Notes: a model not told the origin generated them from the letters alone. DNA of 64,000 nt from Nocardiopsis ansamitocini (GCF_030268225.1 NZ_BSQG01000001.1:1291299-1355298), one strand, 5' to 3'. Shown: positions 54,031 through 63,977, counted from the first letter of the stretch. Numbers and translations are program-made.

Positions 54031-54062
54031 GCGGCCTCCTTCCCGCCCGGGAAGGAGGCCGC
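54031..54062 (-). terminator. Terminator of the pruA-putA operon
   Basis: GCGGCCTCCTTCCC (54031-54044) pairs with GGGAAGGAGGCCGC (54049-54062) around GCCC. It starts 18 bases beyond the putA stop on the same strand. Confidence 0.85.
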
Positions 54063-54080
54063 GGTACTGAGCGGGCGGGG

Positions 54081-55007
54081 TCAGCGCCGGCCCACCAGCG
54101 AGCGGGCGAAGAAGGCAAGGTTGGCCGGACGCTCGGCGAGGCGGCGCATGTAGTAGCCGTACCATTCCTCGCCGTAGGGAACGTAGACCCGCATACGCTT
54201 GCCCTCGGCGGCGAGCGCGGCCTGCTCCTCGGTGCGGATCCCGTAGAGCATCTGGTACTCGTAGGAGTCCGGGGTGCGGCCGGCCACCGACGCGAGATGT
54301 CCGGTGATCTTGACGATCCGGGGGTCGTGCGAGGCGACCATCGGATAGCCGGAACCGTTCATGAGGACCTTCAGGCACCGCACGTAGGAGCGGTCGACCT
54401 CTGCCTTGTCCCGGTAGGCGACCGACTCCGGCTCGTCGTAGGCGCCCTTGCACAACCGCACCCGGGACCCTTCGTGGGCCAGGTCGCGGCAGTCGGCCTC
54501 CGTCCGGCGCAGGTACGCCTGCAGGACCGCGCCCACCCACGGGAAGTCGACCCTCAGTTCACGCAGGATGGCGAGGGTGGAATCGGTGGTGGTGTGGTCC
54601 TCCATGTCCAGGGTCACGGTGGTCCCGACCGCGGCGGCCGACGCACAGATCTGTCGGGCGTTGTCCAGCGCGATCTTCTGGCCGTCGGCCGGCAGGAACT
54701 GTCCGACCGCTGACAGCTTCACCGAGACCTCCGCCCGCGGGGCGAGTCCCTGCTCGCCGAGCGCGGTCAGGAGCCTGGTGTAGGCGGTGACGGTGCTTTG
54801 GGCCTGGGCCGCGTCGGCGACATCCTCGCCCAGGTAGTCGAGGGTGACCAGGCGGTCGGTGGTGAGGTCGCCGACGACCGGGAGGGTCTCCTCCTGGGTG
54901 GTCCCGGCGACGAACCTGGTGACCATGGCGCGGGTGAGGGGTGTGCGCTCGACGAAGGTGCGACAGGCCGCCGATCGCGCGGCGATCAGCAGAGGCGTGC
55001 GGAGCAT
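54081..55007 (-). CDS. putA: Proline dehydrogenase (monofunctional)
   Basis: This 308-residue FAD enzyme oxidises proline to pyrroline-5-carboxylate. It shows the PRODH barrel motifs VSVKLSAVGQF, VTLDMEDHTTTDSTL, LQAYLRRTEAD, RVRLCKGAYDEP and the C-terminal RVYVPYGEEWYGYYMRRLAE, where the paired Arg residues bind the substrate. It is the single-domain type, paired with a separate pruA gene upstream. The ATG at 55007 follows GAGG. A 165-base gap with two hairpins separates it from pruA. Confidence 0.94.
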   Translation of the reverse strand: MLRTPLLIAARSAACRTFVERTPLTRAMVTRFVAGTTQEETLPVVGDLTTDRLVTLDYLGEDVADAAQAQSTVTAYTRLLTALGEQGLAPRAEVSVKLSAVGQFLPADGQKIALDNARQICASAAAVGTTVTLDMEDHTTTDSTLAILRELRVDFPWVGAVLQAYLRRTEADCRDLAHEGSRVRLCKGAYDEPESVAYRDKAEVDRSYVRCLKVLMNGSGYPMVASHDPRIVKITGHLASVAGRTPDSYEYQMLYGIRTEEQAALAAEGKRMRVYVPYGEEWYGYYMRRLAERPANLAFFARSLVGRR

Positions 55008-55044
55008 GGTGAACCTCGGCTCGTGGTTTCGGCTGCGGAAGAGA

Positions 55045-55166
55045 CCGCCCCGGGCCGGTCGGCCCCGGGGCGGCGGGGTGCCCGAAGACCCGCCCGCCTC
55101 GTGGGCGTGCAGGTGCGTCGGCCGCACCTCATCAGGGCGCGCATCGGGCGGAGGCCCGACGCGCGC
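55045..55166 (-). other. Two hairpins in the pruA-putA spacer
   Basis: Directly after pruA, GCGCGCATCGGGC (55137-55149) pairs with GCCCGACGCGCGC (55154-55166) with one mismatch. Closer to putA, CCGCCCCGGGCC (55045-55056) pairs with 55061-55073 with one bulge. They may cause partial termination or protect the upstream message, setting the ratio of the two enzymes. Confidence 0.45.
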
Positions 55167-55172
55167 ACCCCT

Positions 55173-56801
<1,629 letters not shown>

Positions 56802-56905
56802 GGACCGCTTCCCCCTCATGCGTATCGTCGTCGTTGAACTGGACAAACGGTATGCCGAGAACCCCAGGTGAGTCTTGTGGGCGCGGCCACTTTTTGCGAG
56901 TCTTA

Positions 56906-56923
56906 TTTGTTCGATAGAACAAA
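56906..56923. promoter_or_regulatory. Palindromic operator candidate between pruA and the PucR-type gene
   Basis: TTTGTTC (56906-56912) and GAACAAA (56917-56923) are perfect seven-base arms around GATA. The site lies 11 bases before the regulator's start codon and 105 bases from the pruA start. It is therefore well placed for autoregulation and for control of the proline genes by the adjacent regulator. Confidence 0.65.
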
Positions 56924-56934
56924 ACAGGGGGGTC

Positions 56935-58599
56935 ATGAAGAACGAATCGGTTTCCGGCGAAACGGCGCCCGCAGCCCGGGGGCCCGAGTCGTACGGGGTT
57001 CCGCTGCGGCAGTTGCTGCTCGCGGTGGGCGAGCCGGTGGTGGATGTGCTGTCGGCACCGCGGGGGCTGGACGTGACCGTCGGCGACGTGGTCATCCTCG
57101 ACCCCGAGGAGGAGGCGGTGGCGGGCCCCGGCGACCTGGTGCTGCTGATCGGGGTACGCGGTCGGGCAGCGGCCCGGTTGGTGCGGGTGGCCGCCCGGCT
57201 CGGGGCCACTGCGGTTGCGGTGAAGGTCGACGGCCCTGCTGAGACCGCGCTGCTGCGCTCACTGGCCGCGGACGCCGGAGCAGCTCTGCTGGCCGTGCGC
57301 CCCGAACTGCGCTGGGAACAGCTACAGGCACTGTGTCGCAGCGTGGTGGACGACGCCAGGCTGGGGCGCGACACCGACCTCGGGGAGGCGGCCGGCGACC
57401 TGTTCTCGCTCGCGCAGACGATCGCCACCCTGACCGGCGGACTGGTCAGTATCGAGGACGCGGCGAGCCGGGTTCTGGCCTACTCGGGTGGCGAGGACGC
57501 CGACGAACTGCGCCGCCGCTCGGTACTGGGTCGCCAGGGGCCGGAGCCCTATCTGGCATTGCTGCGCGACTGGGGGGTGTTCGCCAAACTGCGCGGCGGC
57601 GAGGAGGTGGTCCGCATCGACGAGCACCCCGAACTGGGGATTCGCCGTCGCCTGGCCGTAGGCATCCACGCCGGCTCCCAACCGCTGGGCACTATCTGGG
57701 TGCAGGAGGGCGCACTCGCCCTGACCGCACAGGCGGAGGAGGCCCTGCTCGGTGCCGCCCGGATGACAGCACTGCACCTGGTCCGCCAGCGCACCGAACT
57801 CACCGCGGGGTTGCGGCTGCGGGAGGACCTGCTCGCTGGGCTGTTGGAGGGCCGGGTGGAACCCATGGCGCTGGCCGACAGCGTCACCGTGAACGCCGAG
57901 CACGCCGTGGTGATGCTGGTCTTCACCCTTCGGACGGGTGAAGACGGGCAGCTCGCGGACCGGTCGGCAGCCGAACTCAACCGCCGGCAGATGACCAGCC
58001 TGATCAGTGTGCATGCCGCCGCCTACCGGCGCGAGGCGCTGGTCACGACGCTGGGTACCCGGGTATACGTGCTGCTCCCGGCGCTGGCACGGCGCACCGC
58101 CGAGGCATCGGTCGTGGCGCTGGCCCGCAAGATCGTGGGGGCGGCCGGACGACTGCTGGGGGTCAGGGTGCAGGGAGCGGTCGGGTCGATGGTGGACAGC
58201 TTGGCCGACGTCCGGGGCTCGCGCACCGAGGCCGACCGGGTTCTGGACGCCATGGGACGGGACCTGGAAATGGACGTGGCGACCATCTCCGACGTACGGG
58301 CGCGCGTGCTGGTCGGGGAAACCCTGGCGCTCCTGCGTGCCGATCCCCGGCTGCGCGACCCGCGGGTGACACGGTTGGTGGCGCACGACACGGCGCACGG
58401 GTCGGAGTTGGTGGCGTCACTCATCGCCTACTTGGACTTCTTCGGCGATGTGCGGGGTGCAGCCTCCCGGCTGCATGTGCACCCCAACACGCTGCGCTAT
58501 CGGGTACGCCGTGCCGAGACGGTGAGCGGCGTGGACCTGTCCGATCCCAACGAGCGGCTGTTCACCCAGCTCCAGCTGCTCCTGGAGCGCGAGGCCTGA
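56935..58599 (+). CDS. PucR-family transcriptional regulator (likely proline responsive)
   Basis: The 554-residue product has the PucR/CdaR layout. An N-terminal ligand-type domain (about 15-125) is followed by a central GGDEF-like region (about 330-440, with AVVMLVFTL and RVYVLLPAL). The C-terminal helix-turn-helix is FFGDVRGAASRLHVHPNTLR then YRVRRAETVSG. Several actinomycetes carry such a regulator beside the proline genes, where it activates them in the presence of proline. The divergent placement here supports the same role by inference. The ATG at 56935 follows a G-rich ribosome site. Confidence 0.87.
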   Translation: MKNESVSGETAPAARGPESYGVPLRQLLLAVGEPVVDVLSAPRGLDVTVGDVVILDPEEEAVAGPGDLVLLIGVRGRAAARLVRVAARLGATAVAVKVDGPAETALLRSLAADAGAALLAVRPELRWEQLQALCRSVVDDARLGRDTDLGEAAGDLFSLAQTIATLTGGLVSIEDAASRVLAYSGGEDADELRRRSVLGRQGPEPYLALLRDWGVFAKLRGGEEVVRIDEHPELGIRRRLAVGIHAGSQPLGTIWVQEGALALTAQAEEALLGAARMTALHLVRQRTELTAGLRLREDLLAGLLEGRVEPMALADSVTVNAEHAVVMLVFTLRTGEDGQLADRSAAELNRRQMTSLISVHAAAYRREALVTTLGTRVYVLLPALARRTAEASVVALARKIVGAAGRLLGVRVQGAVGSMVDSLADVRGSRTEADRVLDAMGRDLEMDVATISDVRARVLVGETLALLRADPRLRDPRVTRLVAHDTAHGSELVASLIAYLDFFGDVRGAASRLHVHPNTLRYRVRRAETVSGVDLSDPNERLFTQLQLLLEREA

Positions 58600-58680
58600 C
58601 CGACGTTCTCTTTCACCGGGCGGGCCACGACGCGAACCACGCGCAGGGGGCGGGCCGCCCGGCGGACGAACGGATGAGGG

Positions 58681-60156
58681 TCAGCCGGAGGCGGGGCCGT
58701 CGGGGACGGCTGTCCCGGCGGGCGGACGGTTCAGGTTGGACGCGCGGTAGGAGTACAGACCGTAGATGACCAGGCCGATCAGCAGCCATCCTCCGAAACG
58801 GATGAAGGTGTGGACGTCGAGGAAACTGATCAGCCAGAGCGAGAAGACGATTCCGATGGCGGGCACGACGGGCATCCCCGGGCAGCGGAAGGAGCGCGGC
58901 AGGTCGGGGCGGCGGTAGCGCAGCACGATGACCGAGGCGCAGACCACGACGAACGCCGACAGGATGCCGATGTTGGTGAGAGTGGCAGCCTCACCGATGG
59001 GAAGCAGGCCGGCCAGCACCGCGGAGAGCACCCCGGCGATCCAGGTGACCCGGACCGGCACGTTGTGCTTCGGGTCGGTCTTGGCGAACCACTTGGGCAG
59101 CAGGCCGTCCCGGCTCATCGCGAACCAGACACGGGTGACGCCGAGCATGAAGGTGAACATGACGGTGAGGATGCTGATGACCGCCCCGACGGCGATGAGG
59201 TTGGCCAGCCAGCCCAGGCCCACCGACGCGAACGCCGCGGAGAAACCCGCCTCGGGGTCGATGTCGGTGTACTTCTGCATGCCGGTGAGGACCAGGCAGG
59301 CAAGTACGTAGAGCACCATCGAGACGGCCAGGGAGAGGATGATCGCCCGTGGCATGTGCCTGCGGGCATCGGTGGCCTCCTCCGCGGCGGTGCTCATGGC
59401 GTCGTAGCCGAACACCGCGAAGAAGACGACCGCAGCTCCGGCGAAGGTCCCGGTGACGCCGAAGGGCAGGAACGGCGAATAGTTGGCGGGGTCGATGTAG
59501 AAGACACCGACCATGACGATGACCAGGACGATCACCACCTTGATGGCCACGACCACGGTCTCGAAGCGGGCGGCGTTGCGGACTCCGCGGGTCAGCAGGA
59601 AAGCGATGAACAGGCACAACAGGACCGCGACCAGGTTCACCCGGTAGGTGCCCTCGGGCACCCCGTCGGGTTCGGTCCCCGGCGCGCCCATCATCCACGC
59701 GGGCATCGTCAATCCGATGCCTTGGAGAAAGAAGTTGAAGTAGCCGGAGATGCCGATGGCGACCACCGCCACGATGGCGATGTACTCAAGCAGCAGGTCC
59801 CAGCCGATGAACCAGCCCACGATCTCACCGAGCACGATGTAGCCGTAGGTGTAGGCCGAGCCTGCGCGTGGGATGAGACCCGCGAACTCCGCGTAGGAGA
59901 AGGCTGCGGCCGCGCTGGCGATACCGGCGATGAGAAAGGAGAAGAGCACACCGGGGCCCGCCGTGTCACGGGCGACCGCGCCGGCGAGGGAGAACACACC
60001 GGCGCCGATGATGGCGCCCACACCGATGGCGGTGAGGTGCCACAGTCCGAGGGATCGGGTCAGACCGCTGCCTTCCACGACGTCGTCGGCACCGTCGTCG
60101 ATGGGTTTGCGGCGAAGAACACCGGACCCCTGCCCGAAACTTTTTGTGGATTCCAT
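58681..60156 (-). CDS. APC-superfamily amino acid permease
   Basis: This 491-residue transporter has about twelve membrane helices. The first helix motif GVGAIIGAGVFSLAGAVA binds the amino acid backbone, and YAEFAGLIPRAGSAYTYGYI and FFAVFGYDAMSTAAEEA are standard for the cationic amino acid transporter (CAT/YfnA) branch. The N- and C-termini are cytoplasmic. It converges on the PucR-type gene and may import an amino acid linked to that pathway, but proline specificity is not shown by sequence. Confidence 0.92.
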   Translation of the reverse strand: MESTKSFGQGSGVLRRKPIDDGADDVVEGSGLTRSLGLWHLTAIGVGAIIGAGVFSLAGAVARDTAGPGVLFSFLIAGIASAAAAFSYAEFAGLIPRAGSAYTYGYIVLGEIVGWFIGWDLLLEYIAIVAVVAIGISGYFNFFLQGIGLTMPAWMMGAPGTEPDGVPEGTYRVNLVAVLLCLFIAFLLTRGVRNAARFETVVVAIKVVIVLVIVMVGVFYIDPANYSPFLPFGVTGTFAGAAVVFFAVFGYDAMSTAAEEATDARRHMPRAIILSLAVSMVLYVLACLVLTGMQKYTDIDPEAGFSAAFASVGLGWLANLIAVGAVISILTVMFTFMLGVTRVWFAMSRDGLLPKWFAKTDPKHNVPVRVTWIAGVLSAVLAGLLPIGEAATLTNIGILSAFVVVCASVIVLRYRRPDLPRSFRCPGMPVVPAIGIVFSLWLISFLDVHTFIRFGGWLLIGLVIYGLYSYRASNLNRPPAGTAVPDGPASG

Positions 60157-60460
60157 CGAATCGTCCCGTTTTCCCGCTCGGCATCACGCCATGTCCCACG
60201 ACACGTCGCGTGAGGAACGGTACGCGGTCACATCGACACGGTGTGTGTTCGCCGCGAGGAAAGTGGTGTACGGGATCGATCCGACCGCAAAGGGAGTACC
60301 GGACGGGGGCGGAACCCCCGCGGCAAGGACCAGGGCAACGAGTGCGACGGTCCGTCCGACGGCCGAACGGCCGGCCATGGAGTGACGGCGACCACTGCCA
60401 CCTGCACGGGAACCATTTGGCCGTACGTTCCGTTAGAAGTCTGGACATCCCTGCCCGAAG
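60157..60460. promoter_or_regulatory. Permease upstream region with one doubtful small gene
   Basis: This 304-base stretch separates the permease start from the tRNA and should hold the permease promoter. The only candidate gene in it is a 64-residue minus-strand frame (60184-60378) described separately. I see no strong palindrome or terminator. Confidence 0.4.
60184..60378 (-). CDS. Possible 64-residue secreted peptide (doubtful)
   Basis: This frame starts at ATG 60378 with MAGRSAVGRTVALVALVLAA, which looks like a short signal sequence, and continues 40 residues to end DVSWDMA. Codon third positions are GC-rich as in real genes here. There is no clear ribosome site and no recognisable family. 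Its stop lies 27 bases upstream of the permease start on the same strand, so it could be a leader gene. It may equally be chance. Confidence 0.25.
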   Translation of the reverse strand: MAGRSAVGRTVALVALVLAAGVPPPSGTPFAVGSIPYTTFLAANTHRVDVTAYRSSRDVSWDMA

Positions 60461-60534
60461 TACCCCCGGTCGGACTCGAACCGACACTTGTGACCCTTTT
60501 AGGGGGCCTGCCTCTACCATTGGGCTACGAGGGC
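60461..60534 (-). tRNA. Atypical tRNA, anticodon UAA by structure
   Basis: A 74-base cloverleaf can be drawn on the minus strand. The acceptor stem is GCCCTCG with CGGGGGT (two G-U pairs) and the discriminator is A. The D-arm begins GCC and closes GGC. The anticodon stem is GGCCC with GGGTC, and the T-arm is GTCGG-TTCGAGT-CCGAC. The loop CCTAAAA puts TAA at 34-36 and C, not the near-universal U, at position 33. The variable region is only six bases, while bacterial leucine tRNAs have a long arm. CCA is not encoded. It may be a leucine-decoding oddity, a non-coding tRNA or a decayed gene. Confidence 0.6.
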
Positions 60535-60597
60535 GGGTCCAGCATACTCCCACGCACCATTTTTCGGGTTCGGATCCCTTTGCTCCCGGCGCGTGCG

Positions 60598-60628
60598 GAC
60601 GGCCGTACCCGGGTCGGGCACGGCCGTC
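60598..60628 (-). terminator. Hairpin after the NADH dehydrogenase gene
   Basis: GACGGCCGT (60598-60606) pairs with ACGGCCGTC (60620-60628). It lies 16 bases beyond the stop of the minus-strand gene and has no T-tract. Confidence 0.6.
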
Positions 60629-60644
60629 TCGACGGTGATACGGG

Positions 60645-62024
60645 CTAGCCGACGCGGCGCAGCAGCTGGCCGTTTTCGATCTGGGGCTTGCTGGCCTCGG
60701 TAAACGCCTGGCGAGGGTCGCCCATCTCCGGCAGGGACGCGAAATCGCGCCGCAGGAAGAAACCGAGCGTCCAGTCCGAAAGTACGCGGAATTTGCGGTT
60801 GAACGTGGGGACCGCGAGCAGGTGATAGGACCGGTGTGCGAGCCAGGCCAGCCGACCCGTCAGCTTGATCCGCCCGAACAGCTGCGCGGCGCCCTTGTTC
60901 AGTCCGAGGCCGGCGACGGCACCGAGGTTCTTGTGACGGTAGGGCGAGAGCTCCTTGCCGCGCAGCGTCGCGATGACGTTGCCCGCGAGCACCGGTGCCT
61001 GACGGACCGCGTTCTGGGCGTTGGGCGGGTAGTAGCCGCCGTTGCCGTCGGGAACCTGGGCATTGTCCCCGCCCGCGAAAGCACGGTCGACACCGTTGAC
61101 GGTCAGGTTCTCGCTGGTGTCCACGTGCCCCTTGGGGCCGAGCGGCAGGTCGGACGCCTGGACGACCGGGCTCGGCTTGACCCCGGCGGTCCACACGAGG
61201 GTTCCGGCAGCGAACTCACTGCCGTCGCTGAGCTTGATCTGCTGGTCGACGGCCGACTCGAGAAAGGTCGAGAGGCGCACGTCGATGCCGCGCAGGCGCA
61301 GTTGGCTGAGCGCCTTGGAGCCGACCTCGGGACCGACCTCGGGCAGGATCTTGTCCGCGGCCTCGATGAGGTAGAAGTGCAGGTCGTCGATGCTGATCGA
61401 CGAATAGATCCGGGTGGCGTCGCGGGCGAGGTCCTCCAGCTCGGCGATGGCCTCGGCGCCCGCGAACCCGCCGCCGACGAACACGAAGTTCAGTGCCTTG
61501 CGACGGACAGCGGGATCGTCGGTGGAGTCGGCGATGTTGAGCTGCTCAAGAACGTGGTTGCGCAGGTAGGCGGCTTCGCCCACGGTCTTGATGCCGATGC
61601 CGTGCTCGGCGAGCCCCGGGATGGGGAGGGTGCGCGAGACCGCGCCGGCGGCCATGACGACGTAGTCGTAGGCGATGTCGCGCAGCCCGCCTTGGGCCGG
61701 CTCGAACTCGACCTTGCGGTTGGCGTGGTCGATGCGGACGACGCGCCCGGTCAGGACCTTGGTGCGGCGAAGGACCTTGCGCAGCGGAACCACGACGTTG
61801 CGGGGGGAGATGCTGCCCGCGGCGGTCTCGGGGAGGAAGGGCTGGTAGGTCATGTAGGAGTTGGGGTCGACGACGGTGATACGGGCCTCGCCGGCGCCCA
61901 GCTTCTTCTCCAGCCGCATCGCGGTGTACATCCCCAGGTACCCACCACCGATGATGAGCACGTGCGGGATCTCCGATTCGTCACCACCGCCGTGAACCAG
62001 TCGGTAGTTCCTGCTCTCGGTCAT
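60645..62024 (-). CDS. ndh: Type II NADH dehydrogenase
   Basis: This 459-residue flavoprotein passes electrons from NADH to quinone without pumping protons. It has two dinucleotide folds: VLIIGGGYLGMYTAMRLEKK (FAD) and FVFVGGGFAGAEAIAELEDL (NADH). TYQPFLPETAAGSISPRNVV is a quinone-oxidoreductase family motif, and AFAGGDNAQVP closes the FAD site. The C-terminus has an amphipathic segment (GRLAWLAHRSYHLLA) that can bind the membrane. The ATG at 62024 is preferred; an ATG at 62048 is possible. Two Rex-like sequences upstream suggest control by the NADH/NAD ratio. Confidence 0.92.
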   Translation of the reverse strand: MTESRNYRLVHGGGDESEIPHVLIIGGGYLGMYTAMRLEKKLGAGEARITVVDPNSYMTYQPFLPETAAGSISPRNVVVPLRKVLRRTKVLTGRVVRIDHANRKVEFEPAQGGLRDIAYDYVVMAAGAVSRTLPIPGLAEHGIGIKTVGEAAYLRNHVLEQLNIADSTDDPAVRRKALNFVFVGGGFAGAEAIAELEDLARDATRIYSSISIDDLHFYLIEAADKILPEVGPEVGSKALSQLRLRGIDVRLSTFLESAVDQQIKLSDGSEFAAGTLVWTAGVKPSPVVQASDLPLGPKGHVDTSENLTVNGVDRAFAGGDNAQVPDGNGGYYPPNAQNAVRQAPVLAGNVIATLRGKELSPYRHKNLGAVAGLGLNKGAAQLFGRIKLTGRLAWLAHRSYHLLAVPTFNRKFRVLSDWTLGFFLRRDFASLPEMGDPRQAFTEASKPQIENGQLLRRVG

Positions 62025-62176
62025 CGCATATCCGCCCTTGGTTCCCACATCCTGCCACCGACACGGGTGGCGAAGATTGGTAAGTCTTCTTTGACTGACA
62101 TCTCTGCACTCAGTTTTCCGGAGAAGAGATGGACTTCTTCACGCTCCCGCGAGATCTCACCCATCCCGCGCTCGCT

Positions 62177-62192
62177 TGTGCATCCTTTCACA
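62177..62192. promoter_or_regulatory. Rex-like operator, proximal
   Basis: TGTGCATCCTTTCACA matches 11 of the 13 fixed positions of the actinobacterial Rex consensus TGTGAACNNNTTCACA, and it sits inside a longer palindrome GCTTGTG...CACAAGC (62174-62195). It is about 153 bases upstream of the ndh start. Confidence 0.55.
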
Positions 62193-62280
62193 AGCATCCC
62201 CCGTCAAGAAAGGTACAAGTCAGAAAGGTTTAGACCACAAAAAAGCCGACCGATCCTCTATCGTTGCAGGTCAAGAGCCT

Positions 62281-62296
62281 TGTGAACGGCTTCACG
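62281..62296. promoter_or_regulatory. Rex-like operator, distal
   Basis: TGTGAACGGCTTCACG matches 12 of the 13 fixed positions of TGTGAACNNNTTCACA, failing only at the last base. Its start is 104 bases from that of the proximal site, close to ten helical turns, so both would face the same side of the DNA. Confidence 0.6.
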
Positions 62297-62406
62297 CGGC
62301 CGGGGCAACGTGATGGGCCTCACCCGCGAATTCCGACAGCAGAGGACGAAAGCCCCTGTCCCGGGCACCGGTCGCCCGCCCCTGAACCGACGGGCGACCG
62401 GCCCGT

Positions 62407-63399
62407 CTAGGGCTGCTCGGACCCCAGCGCCAGGCTCCAGGCGATACCGTCCAGAATGTCGTGCTCACTGGTGACGAACTCGACCGCACCGGTACGGGCC
62501 AGGACCCGGTCCAGGATGAGTGCACCGGCGCCGATCACGTCCACCCTGCCCGGGTGCATGACATCGATCTCGGCGCGCTTCTCCCGCGGCATCGCCAGCA
62601 GTTCCCCCGCGATCTCGCGCACCCGGTCCGCACTGATGCGGGAGTGGTGGATACGGTCGGGGTCGTAGGCGTCGAGGCCCAGCGCGATACCGGCCACGGT
62701 CGTGGCGGTGCCTGCCACGCAGACCACCGTTGCGGCTTCGGCGAGCGGTACGACGGCGGCCGCCTCGTCCAGGGCCGCCTCGATGTCGGCGGTGGCCGCA
62801 GCGATCTGCTCGGGAGTCGGCGGGTCGGCGCTGAAGTGGCGTTCGGTCATCCGGACGCACCCGATGTCCACCGATCGAGCGCTGCGGACGACATCGTCCG
62901 TGTCGCCGTCCGTGTGCCCCAGCACGAACTCGGTGGAGCCGCCTCCGATGTCCACGACCAGGTAGGGGCGCGCGAAGCCGTCCGCCTCGTCGATCGCCTC
63001 AAGCTCGGCGGTGGCTCCCACGAAAGAGAGCTCGGCCTCCTCGTCACCGGTGATGACCTCGGGTTCGACCCCGATGATCGCGTGTACCCCGTCCAGGAAA
63101 TCAGCCCGGTTGGCGGCATCGCGGGTGGCACTGGTGGCCACCATCCGCACGGTGTCGGGCCCGGGCTCGACACCGTGGGCGCGCATCAGCTCCGCGTAGT
63201 CGCGCAGCGCGGCGAACGTGCGCTCCAGTGCCTCCGGTGAGAACGCGCCCGTACGGTCGACTCCCTCTCCGAGCCGGACCACCTCCATCCGCCGTTGGAG
63301 GTCGAGCAGCTCGACCTCCTCGTCGCCGCCGGTGATGAGTCCGCACAGCAACAGGCGGATGGAATTGGTACCGCAGTCGATCGCCGCGACCGTGTTCAC
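62407..63399 (-). CDS. ppx: Exopolyphosphatase (Ppx/GppA family)
   Basis: This 330-residue ASKHA-fold enzyme hydrolyses polyphosphate or pppGpp. It has the phosphate-binding motifs AAIDCGTNSIRLL, VATSATRDAANR, TGDEEAELSF and VVDIGGGSTEF, then CVAGTATTVAGIALGL. At about 330 residues it is the short actinobacterial form (Ppx1-like). The GTG start at 63399 overlaps the stop of the DUF501 gene by four bases (GTGA), so the two are coupled. Confidence 0.93.
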   Translation of the reverse strand: MNTVAAIDCGTNSIRLLLCGLITGGDEEVELLDLQRRMEVVRLGEGVDRTGAFSPEALERTFAALRDYAELMRAHGVEPGPDTVRMVATSATRDAANRADFLDGVHAIIGVEPEVITGDEEAELSFVGATAELEAIDEADGFARPYLVVDIGGGSTEFVLGHTDGDTDDVVRSARSVDIGCVRMTERHFSADPPTPEQIAAATADIEAALDEAAAVVPLAEAATVVCVAGTATTVAGIALGLDAYDPDRIHHSRISADRVREIAGELLAMPREKRAEIDVMHPGRVDVIGAGALILDRVLARTGAVEFVTSEHDILDGIAWSLALGSEQP

Positions 63400-63977
63400 T
63401 CGTCGTCCTTGGTGTCGTCGGTGTCGTCAGTGTCGTCGGTGCGCTCGCCCACACATACGCAGGGGCCCTTGGCCCACCACTCGGGGAGAACCTCCAACGC
63501 TTCCTGGCCGAACGGGTTCGTCCCCGGAACCGCCAGTTCGTGACCCACCAGCGCGTGCAGGCACTTGACCCGGGCGGGCATGCCCCCCGCGCTCTGCATC
63601 CCCGCGGGCAGCGGCTCGACGCCGGCCTCAGCGGCGAGCGCGTCGCGTTCGGCAAGGTAGGACTCATGCGCCCGGGTGTAGGCCTCGCGCAACTCGGGGT
63701 CGGCGGCCAGACGCTCGGTCATCTCGCGCATCAGCCCCCCGCCTTCCAGCGTGCCGATGGCCGAGGCCGCACGCGGGCAGGTCAGGTAGTACATGGTCGG
63801 GAACGGGGTGCCGTCCTCCAGACGGGGCGCGGTGCGCACGACGTCGGGAAGGCCGCACGGGCACCGATGGGCCACCCCGCGCACCCCCCGCGGCAGCCGG
63901 CCCAGCTGGAGTTCGACTGCGGCGATGTCATCACTGGTGAACCGCCCCTCGGGGGCGGACTGATCTGGGGAAGTCAT
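63396..63977 (-). CDS. DUF501 protein
   Basis: This 193-residue protein has the DUF501 core: VELQLGRLPRGVRGVAHRCP, CGLPDVVRTAPRLEDGTPFP and TMYYLTCPRAASAIGTLE, followed by helices and VKCLHALVGHELAVPGTNPFG. Conserved cysteines (CPCG, TCPRA, KCLH, CVCV) might bind metal. It is usually encoded between ftsB and ppx, so ftsB probably lies just outside the window. The tail DDTDDTDDT comes from a 9-base tandem repeat. The function is unknown. Confidence 0.88.
   Translation of the reverse strand: MTSPDQSAPEGRFTSDDIAAVELQLGRLPRGVRGVAHRCPCGLPDVVRTAPRLEDGTPFPTMYYLTCPRAASAIGTLEGGGLMREMTERLAADPELREAYTRAHESYLAERDALAAEAGVEPLPAGMQSAGGMPARVKCLHALVGHELAVPGTNPFGQEALEVLPEWWAKGPCVCVGERTDDTDDTDDTKDDE
63411..63437. 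repeat. 9-bp tandem repeat at the end of the DUF501 gene
   Basis: GGTGTCGTC or a one-base variant occurs three times in a row and encodes repeated Asp-Asp-Thr on the minus strand. Slippage here would change only the acidic tail length. Confidence 0.85.

Larger units (their letters stand above)
62025..62406. promoter_or_regulatory. ndh upstream region
   Basis: This 382-base gap has no convincing gene. It is AT-rich between about 62070 and 62280 and contains two inverted-repeat elements resembling Rex operators. It also has a minus-strand TTGACG (62210-62205) that could serve as a -35 box. ppx lies upstream on the same strand, so some read-through is possible. Confidence 0.5.

Noticed and set aside
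60461-60534. Calling the tRNA an ordinary leucine tRNA
   Set aside because: It lacks the long variable arm and U33, so I left the identity open.
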